23,427 nucleotides of DNA. It comes from Choristocarpus tenellus KU-1152. Its lineage: Eukaryota > Phaeophyceae. Made by a program: the position numbers and the translations under genes. The stretch lies in contig CAXNAD020000248.1 of the NCBI GenBank assembly GCA_964200185.2, positions 1 to 23,427 of the forward strand, given 5' to 3'. Within the stretch, counting starts at the first letter, position 1. The number at the start of each line of letters is the position of its first letter. A model generated the notes under the pieces. That model was given only the letters and a program-made list of their open reading frames with translations. It did no database searches and was not told the origin of the DNA. Of the stretch, positions 18,701 to 23,427 are shown piece by piece.

Positions 18701-19224
18701 ATGCTTTCCCCCTAAGATATCTGCTATCTCTTCAATGTTAGATCAGTCCTTAGATGAGGTTCAGTAAGATTCTTTGAAGTCCCTGTTTGTACATAAATGG
18801 TGTTGACCTGGTATCTGCATCTGTAGAGTAGTTTATTTTTTGTACTACTCAAAGTTTACTCTTATGAGTAGGAAAAGCTAATAGTTGTCAAGTGCCAATA
18901 TAGTATTGCTATGTACTCATCACTTTCATGTAGAAATTACTGCTTTTGCATTAGTAGAGAGATGACACCTTGTCAATATGTTTTCAGTCGTTTCCATGTA
19001 CTCTATGTGTAAACCAACTCTTTCTCAAACAGGTGCCTGACTTCATGGTTAGAATATTCAAGGGACAACACCATGGCTTTGCACACCGACCACAAAAGGA
19101 AGACAGGGAAGATGCCGAGGATGCCATGCTCCTAGCCACCTCATGGCTTGAGGCATACCTAGAAAAGCGTTTACGACCCAGTGGTGGGCGAGTGAAGCAC
19201 ACAAATAAGTCATTATGGAAGTAG
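15744..19224 (+). CDS. SAP-domain dienelactone hydrolase, probably organelle-targeted
   Basis: Dienelactone hydrolases are alpha/beta-hydrolases that open lactones or cleave esters with a Cys-Asp-His triad. Five exons (15744-15909, 16207-16988, 17298-17421, 18326-18501, 19033-19224), all GT-AG, join to exactly 480 codons. The start is the first ATG after an in-frame TAG that touches it. Residues 1-42 have no acidic residue and are rich in Ser, Thr, Arg and Lys, like a plastid or mitochondrial transit peptide. Residues 57-90 form a SAP motif (VNLKAELKARGL, then KADLVRRMVEAL), a nucleic-acid-binding helix-turn-helix. An acidic Pro-rich linker runs to about 205. The hydrolase follows: VVILSDVYGWEDPR near 258, VGFCFGGG with nucleophile Cys345, Asp394 in FFAEKD, and His430 in GQHHGF. 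All triad residues are present. The substrate cannot be told from the sequence. Confidence 0.93.
15910..16206 (+). other. Hydrolase intron 1
   Basis: A 297-base GT-AG intron (CAAG|GTAAGG ... GCATTCTAG|CC). It separates the transit-like leader from the SAP domain. The reading frame running back from the SAP exon stays open into this intron as far as an ATG at 16128, but the donor, the phase match and the leader make splicing to 15909 the better model. Confidence 0.85.
16989..17297 (+). other. Hydrolase intron 2
   Basis: A 309-base intron (GATCCA|GTGAGA ... CCTTTTCAG|GAAACA), phase 0, T-rich with a short TA run near 17250. Splicing joins RASHDP to ETISSDIRACV, the expected order for the family. 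Confidence 0.9.
17422..18325 (+). other. Hydrolase intron 3
   Basis: A 904-base intron (CAAAAG|GTGATT ... GCTGTGGCAG|GCCTGG), phase 1. It is AT-rich, holds a small AGGAC triplet repeat near 17842-17856 and one isolated pair of telomere units at 18070-18079. Nothing else was recognised in it. Confidence 0.88.
18502..19032 (+). other. Hydrolase intron 4
   Basis: A 531-base intron (CGAAAAG|GTGATC ... TTTCTCAAACAG|GTGCCT), phase 0. It is AT-rich with no repeat or open frame that stands out. Confidence 0.9.
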
Positions 19225-19344
19225 ATCCATTAAGTATGTCCAATAGCAGTAATTTTTGTAGATTTATTCAATGGAGTTGATAGTGGCTCAAGCTCTCTGA
19301 TGTGGTCCTTGAACAGACTCCCCATTCATACCTCTTTTTCTCAG

Positions 19345-19776
19345 TACATCAAACGCAGTATGAAGATGGCAGTCTCTTCTGGTTGTATACCTGGAAGAGG
19401 GTTCTTTGCACTCCTATGGTGGAGCTTACAATATTCTCCAAACTGTATGTATTCTGTGTGTCACTGTAATGCAAGGGACAAAGTAGGTCTTCTGTCTGAC
19501 TCGTTGAAGTATAGTAATTTAAGTACTCATCCCAAAAGACGTTGCAGCTGCTCCCTGCTCGCATACAGGAAGAATGTCATAAGTCAAATTATCCCTTTTT
19601 GTGGTACATCCGGATTTGGGGGGAGGCTTAGGGTTTGGGTCACTATTGCTGAAATTGATTTCTATTTTCAAGATGCTTGATCCAAACCTCTCCACAGTGC
19701 CTTGATGAAGAGGCTGAGAAAGTTGACGGCTTCATAGACTTCTCCAATCTCTGCTGGAGAATGCTAACGAGGTTGG
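19345..19776 (+). other. Possible plus-strand exons, unassigned
   Basis: A very strong acceptor (CATACCTCTTTTTCTCAG) opens an open stretch at 19345 that reaches a donor AAACT|GTATGT at 19444 and can be read as HQTQYEDGSLFWLYTWKRV. A second acceptor (CCTCTCCACAG) opens 19698-19776, ending TTGG|GTGAGT, readable as CLDEEAEKVDGFIDFSNLCW. The phases that give these two peptides do not join; the phase that does join reaches a stop after LALMKRLRKLTAS. No family was recognised. The minus strand here is also open, so this may be non-coding. Confidence 0.25.
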
Positions 19777-20235
19777 GTGAGTTTTTTCCTGCTTCAAGAT
19801 TGTATACCTCTTCGTACATGGACTGCCCCTTGCCCTTCAAGGGTGCTCTTTTTAGTTCTGGGGATTTCACTCCTGTATCTTAGATTATGCTGAGTCCCTT
19901 GTGTATGGTATAGACGTGATGGAGAGTGACATGCAAAGGGTAAAACAAAGACATTCTCATTCTACATTTGCCTCTCTGGGAATGGTCAGGCCTGCTTGTG
20001 GCATGCACCTGTACAACATACAGAATATAGGATTGGTGTGGCTGTGTTGCGTGATGAAGAGAGAGTCAATGGAAGTGACGTCAGAGTCAATTGCACGTGA
20101 ATGGTTTCTTGATCCTGTCGCTTCTGGTGTTTGTCCTTTATTCTCCATGCCTCGGGATCATCTAGGTACCGACAAAGGTAAGGTTCTGCCGTTCTTTCTC
20201 TGTGACTCTCTGCATCATGTGACCACCCTACAGGT

Positions 20236-20472
20236 TGGAAATCCTATGTGTGTAAGAGTTCACCTGTAACTAACAGCCATAATCAAGGGGTGAACTTATC
20301 AAATCATACAACAGCAGAAGCATCGCTAGATAATTTGATAAGAACGTGCGAAAATGAAGTACAAGGTTGTAGTACAAATGTGTGTGGAACTGGTAATACC
20401 CTGGGCAAGACTTGGCCAATGAAAATTTCCGAAGTTGAAGGTGCCCACGGTTGGAGTAACACATATGCGTGA
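20236..20472 (+). other. Possible plus-strand terminal exon, unassigned
   Basis: An acceptor (GACCACCCTACAG) at 20233 is followed by 78 open codons and a stop. The product would be hydrophilic and rich in Asn, Ser and Thr (SSPVTNSHNQGVNLSNHTT) with no recognised domain. Coding status is uncertain. Confidence 0.25.
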
Positions 20473-20608
20473 GACCAAGAGCTGGTACGTACAAGTTAAG
20501 GTGAGCACACGATTTGAGACATTGCCAGCAGACCTGCAATTCGTAGAAGAGGAAGTAACTGTATCTACTGTTCAGAGCTGGCTCAACCTCGAAATCGAAT
20601 TGTCTTAA
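20423..20608 (+). other. Possible C-terminal coding fragment, unassigned
   Basis: An open stretch of 61 codons overlaps the end of the previous candidate in another frame. It contains VGVTHMRETKSWYVQVKV, then an acidic segment LQFVEEEV and the end WLNLEIELS. The first part has a faint look of an AP2-type strand pattern, far too weak for a call. An internal donor (GTTAAG|GTGAGC) and acceptor (CTGTTCAG) leave splicing open. Confidence 0.22.
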
Positions 20609-20969
20609 ACATTGCCAAACAATGGACTGGCCCCGAAGGTCGAAGATGTCAGGTGACGGCTACAAAGTAATTCGGATATTGACTGCCTGCCAGCGAGGTC
20701 TGCCTTTTCTGCCGTCCTTGACTGCTGTGTGAAGATGTCGGAAATATTGGTAGGATTTTTCGATACACCTCTTTCTAAAACCAACGGTATCAGAAAATGT
20801 AAGCAAAGATGAGTCATTACATCCTCGTGACCCTGGGGCCTTACAGGTTTCATGTGTCCGGTTGGTTCGTTGCCTTGATGTCTGGTGTTTGTGTGGATGA
20901 GTGTGCACTATCAGAGTGGACGGCATCCATTCGTAAATGGTGTACTGTGTGCATAGATAGGTTTCTACA

Positions 20970-20996
20970 TATATATATATATATGTATATATATAT
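20970..20996. repeat. (TA)n microsatellite
   Basis: Two TA runs separated by a single G; nearly palindromic. Confidence 0.9.
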
Positions 20997-21100
20997 GGAA
21001 AGGCGTTCCTAACAGTGATGCGCCATGCAATACCCTTGTTTGGATATGCACATGTGGAGGATCTCAATCGCAACCCATCACCTGACATCTTTGCTGAATA

Positions 21101-21225
21101 ATGTCTAGTCCAAGAGAAAATCATCGAGGAAATGGGGTGAAGATTTCGCTATGTAACAGACAACAGAGGTTACACAACCAACGAGGTCGACCATATTTGG
21201 TGGACACGAATGTTACGAGTTTCAA
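21101..21225 (+). other. Possible first exon, unassigned
   Basis: An ATG is followed by 41 open codons (MSSPRENHRGNGVKISLCNR, then a basic Gln/Arg-rich stretch) up to a good donor, TTTCAA|GTGAGT. Without splicing it stops within the donor. No matching second exon was found. Confidence 0.22.
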
Positions 21226-21439
21226 GTGAGTACAAAGGACGTATCTTCCTTTATTTTGACATTATTTATTTTTTCCTCCACCAAACCTCTCCCATTTCTA
21301 GCTTCATTTATTGAAATACCAAACAAATAGTTCTAATGTCTGAAAGAAAAATAGAGTCGAAGTATATTCCTTCTCAAAAATGAACATTCAGGACAACGTC
21401 ATGATGTGTAGACTTCCTAAAATGTTATCCTCCAACCGA

Positions 21440-22275
21440 GCCAAATCAATTGAGAGGTAGGTAAGTTTGGACCCTTCTGCATTCCAAGTCGGATTCTTAC
21501 TATTATGTGCAATAATACACTATTTCATTGCTTCATGTGCACAATATTTGTGCCCAAAATTGATATTTTCCCTTTCCACACAAAATGTGACACCAAGTCG
21601 AAGTAAACGAGAGGTACGCAGGCAGGGTTGCATTTAAGGGCGGTGTAAATATGTCCAAATTTTAGGTCATTACACAAATAAATGCGTGTAGGGAATTTTC
21701 TGAGTCCATCAAAAAATCAGAAATTATACAGAAATACAGAAATCAACACTCCTCAATCTCACTGCATTATCCATAGAAGAAATGTGAGTGAATTGGAAAA
21801 AAATTAAGTCTGGGTTAAAATGTAAAACGGTCAAAACCTGGGCACCTCTCATATACTTTGACTTACTACAATTCAGCATAATAGGCTTCTTCTCCAATTA
21901 TTGTACAAATGAAACCTTTGACCCGTTGTCGAGATCCTTAACGTGCAACCCTGCCTACCTCTCTGTTGCTTTAACTCAACAGTATGAATTAGAGTTGGGT
22001 TGGAGCCAAAGCAAACAAGAGTTGCCCAAAGTTGCATTAAATGGTGCTTACAAATATATATACAAATTTTGGCTTCTTTTACAAATGCGTTTTGAATCTT
22101 CTCTTAATCTTGTTGAAAAGATCCAAACAATAGAAAAACCAACGGTCTCAAGTCAAACTTAGCACTTCACCCATAGAAATGTGGGTGAATTGCAATAGAT
22201 TGGAAAAACTGACTCCATATGCAAAATTGCAAAAAAAATGGATACCTCTCGTTGACTCTGGCACTTGGATACCAA
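21440..22275. repeat. Cluster of diverged direct and inverted repeats, MITE-like
   Basis: Two diverged direct copies of about 95 bases (near 21769-21865 and 22171-22265) share CATAGAA..ATGTG.GTGAATTG and end in ACCTCTC followed by a TTGACT-like end. Inverted counterparts begin at 21452 and 21605 (AACGAGAGGTA). A 20-base block GCAGGGTTGCA at 21620-21631 recurs inverted at 21944-21956. The outer arms at about 21605 and 22250 face each other like terminal inverted repeats. No transposase is present. Confidence 0.6.
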
Positions 22276-23427
22276 TGGTTTTCATGAGGGGCAGGCTTTG
22301 GTACACATGCCAATGCCAGCAATCCGTCGACACAACCTATCGCATGTGATAATGGAGAAGTGCAGTTCGTAGAATCTGATAGGCAAACACGATTTGCTAA
22401 AACGTTTTGACACCTTTGTGTGCGATACGACTTTATCCCTCCATTTATTTTCCTCTGAAATTTTCCAGATGTGTCAGGGGGGAAAAAAATTAGAACTATT
22501 CACATGTCAGTATAAGACCTAAATAAAGAAGTATCTATTTGCTATTTTACTCTGTTATATCACTACCTTCCTGCGCCTCCAATCTACCTATCATCCCTCC
22601 ATCATTTAGGTCGCTTTTCTTTTAGCGAGTGTACGCATGTTCACAGTCGTTCTATCGACATGCTTGTTGAGAGTTCTTAACGAACGTAACAATCTGTCAT
22701 GGTAGCCAAAATGATGGTATATTAGTGTAAGGAGTAAACTGGGGTACTTGAGTCCATTCGCAAACACAAACGTGTTCGGGATGTTAAGAAAATGAAGTCA
22801 AACATTTTCTGGACAAAGAAAGAATGTTACAGAGTGAATGGACTCAAACGTTTGCTCGACAACAGATGTTACAACAGAACAAAGGGAACCAAACATTGCG
22901 TTGGCTACAAATGCTATGCGTACTCCTTGTGCAAGACAACAGAATTACAGAGCGAAATGCCCTACTACTGTTGTTTGTGCTGCGAAACATTCATTATATA
23001 GCCCAAATGAACATTTCGTAGCCAAATATTCCAGGGGTAACAACGGAATTGAGTGCTACGTTGTTCGAGTTATGGAGTTGTTTGAAGATAGTACTTCATA
23101 GGAGTACATAAATAACTGCAACCTACACTGTCAAAAATGGACCTCCTCTTCTTGCACGGCCCATTGGCGCAAGCGATTGCGATCATGTGCGCGAAGGATG
23201 ATCGTCAATATATCATACTTTCTACTATCGTGCGGACTCATGGATACACAGGAATCTCTCGCTTTCGGTGATACATACCTACGTAGTAAGTTGCTTCCCA
23301 GTTCCTTAGAAAGGTGACTTGGCTCGCAGAACATAGGCTGTGTAAGGCAACTACTACTAGTGATGTGGTAATGATATTGCTGTATACCTATTGGATCCAA
23401 GTATCTGGGGGCGGGGGGCTACAACAG
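22276..23427. other. Right-end region, no recognised gene
   Basis: AT-rich, mostly single-copy sequence. The only long open stretch that looks protein-like is at 22788-23021. At the far right a minus-strand frame (23131-23400) and a plus-strand frame starting at ATG 23137 (MDLLFLHGPLAQAIAIM) overlap; neither matches anything I know. Confidence 0.5.
22788..23021 (+). other. Unassigned reading frame, possible small gene or exon
   Basis: 77 open codons, with an ATG at 22824, read MLQSEWTQTFARQQMLQQNK and then a leucine-rich helical part (LLLLFVLRNIHYIAQM). The other two plus-strand frames are open over the same bases, which argues for low stop density and against selection on one frame. Confidence 0.2.

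Larger units (their letters stand above)
19225..21100. other. Region downstream of the hydrolase, no confirmed gene
   Basis: Beyond the hydrolase stop there is AT-balanced, mostly single-copy sequence with the candidate exons listed separately. A TA microsatellite lies at 20970-20996. No polyadenylation signal for the hydrolase could be fixed. Confidence 0.5.

Noticed and set aside
20660-21124. 154-codon minus-strand frame
   Set aside because: It runs through a TA microsatellite (YIYTYIYIYV) and shows no domain or splice context.
1-23427. tRNA, rRNA, CRISPR array or retroelement polyprotein
   Set aside because: None was recognised. No reverse transcriptase, integrase or transposase motif was seen on either strand.

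Overview
This is nuclear DNA of a eukaryote, most likely a photosynthetic protist or alga. Reasons: intron-rich genes with GT-AG junctions, many interstitial vertebrate-type telomere repeats (TTAGGG/CCCTAA), a plant-type two-pore cation channel, and an enzyme whose N-terminus looks like an organelle transit peptide. The species cannot be fixed from the sequence.

Two genes are supported and they point away from each other. On the minus strand, from about 15.5 kb down to at least 4.3 kb, lies a two-pore channel (TPC1-like). Ten exons (15484-15294, 15199-14987, 14849-14719, 14413-13914, 13425-13236, 11950-11779, 10230-10165, 7812-7663, 5999-5873, 4441-4323) join in one open frame. They encode the N-terminal cytosolic region, all of channel domain I (S1-S6 and pore), the EF-hand-like linker, and S1 to early S2 of domain II. 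The rest of domain II was not found and must lie in unrecognised small exons left of 4.3 kb or outside the window. On the plus strand, five exons (15744-15909, 16207-16988, 17298-17421, 18326-18501, 19033-19224) join to exactly 480 codons and encode a SAP-domain/dienelactone-hydrolase fusion of 479 residues with a transit-peptide-like N-terminus. The two genes face away from each other across about 260-385 bp, which probably holds both promoters.

The introns of the channel gene are large and filled with tandem repeats: arrays of 12-, 13-, 18-, 20-, 36-, 39-, 40- and 49-bp units, a 56-bp higher-order array, and many short telomere-repeat islands. The telomere islands occur throughout 1.7-13.8 kb and almost vanish to the right of that, so the invasion follows the channel gene and its left flank. 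One island forms the 3' splice region of a pore exon. An 18-bp array at another exon edge carries the 5' splice site itself in 16 in-frame copies. These two splice-site repeats are the most unusual signals in the window.

From 19.2 kb to the right end there is no recognisable gene. There are a few exon-like open stretches with good splice signals, a cluster of diverged direct and inverted repeats at 21.4-22.3 kb, and short unassigned reading frames.
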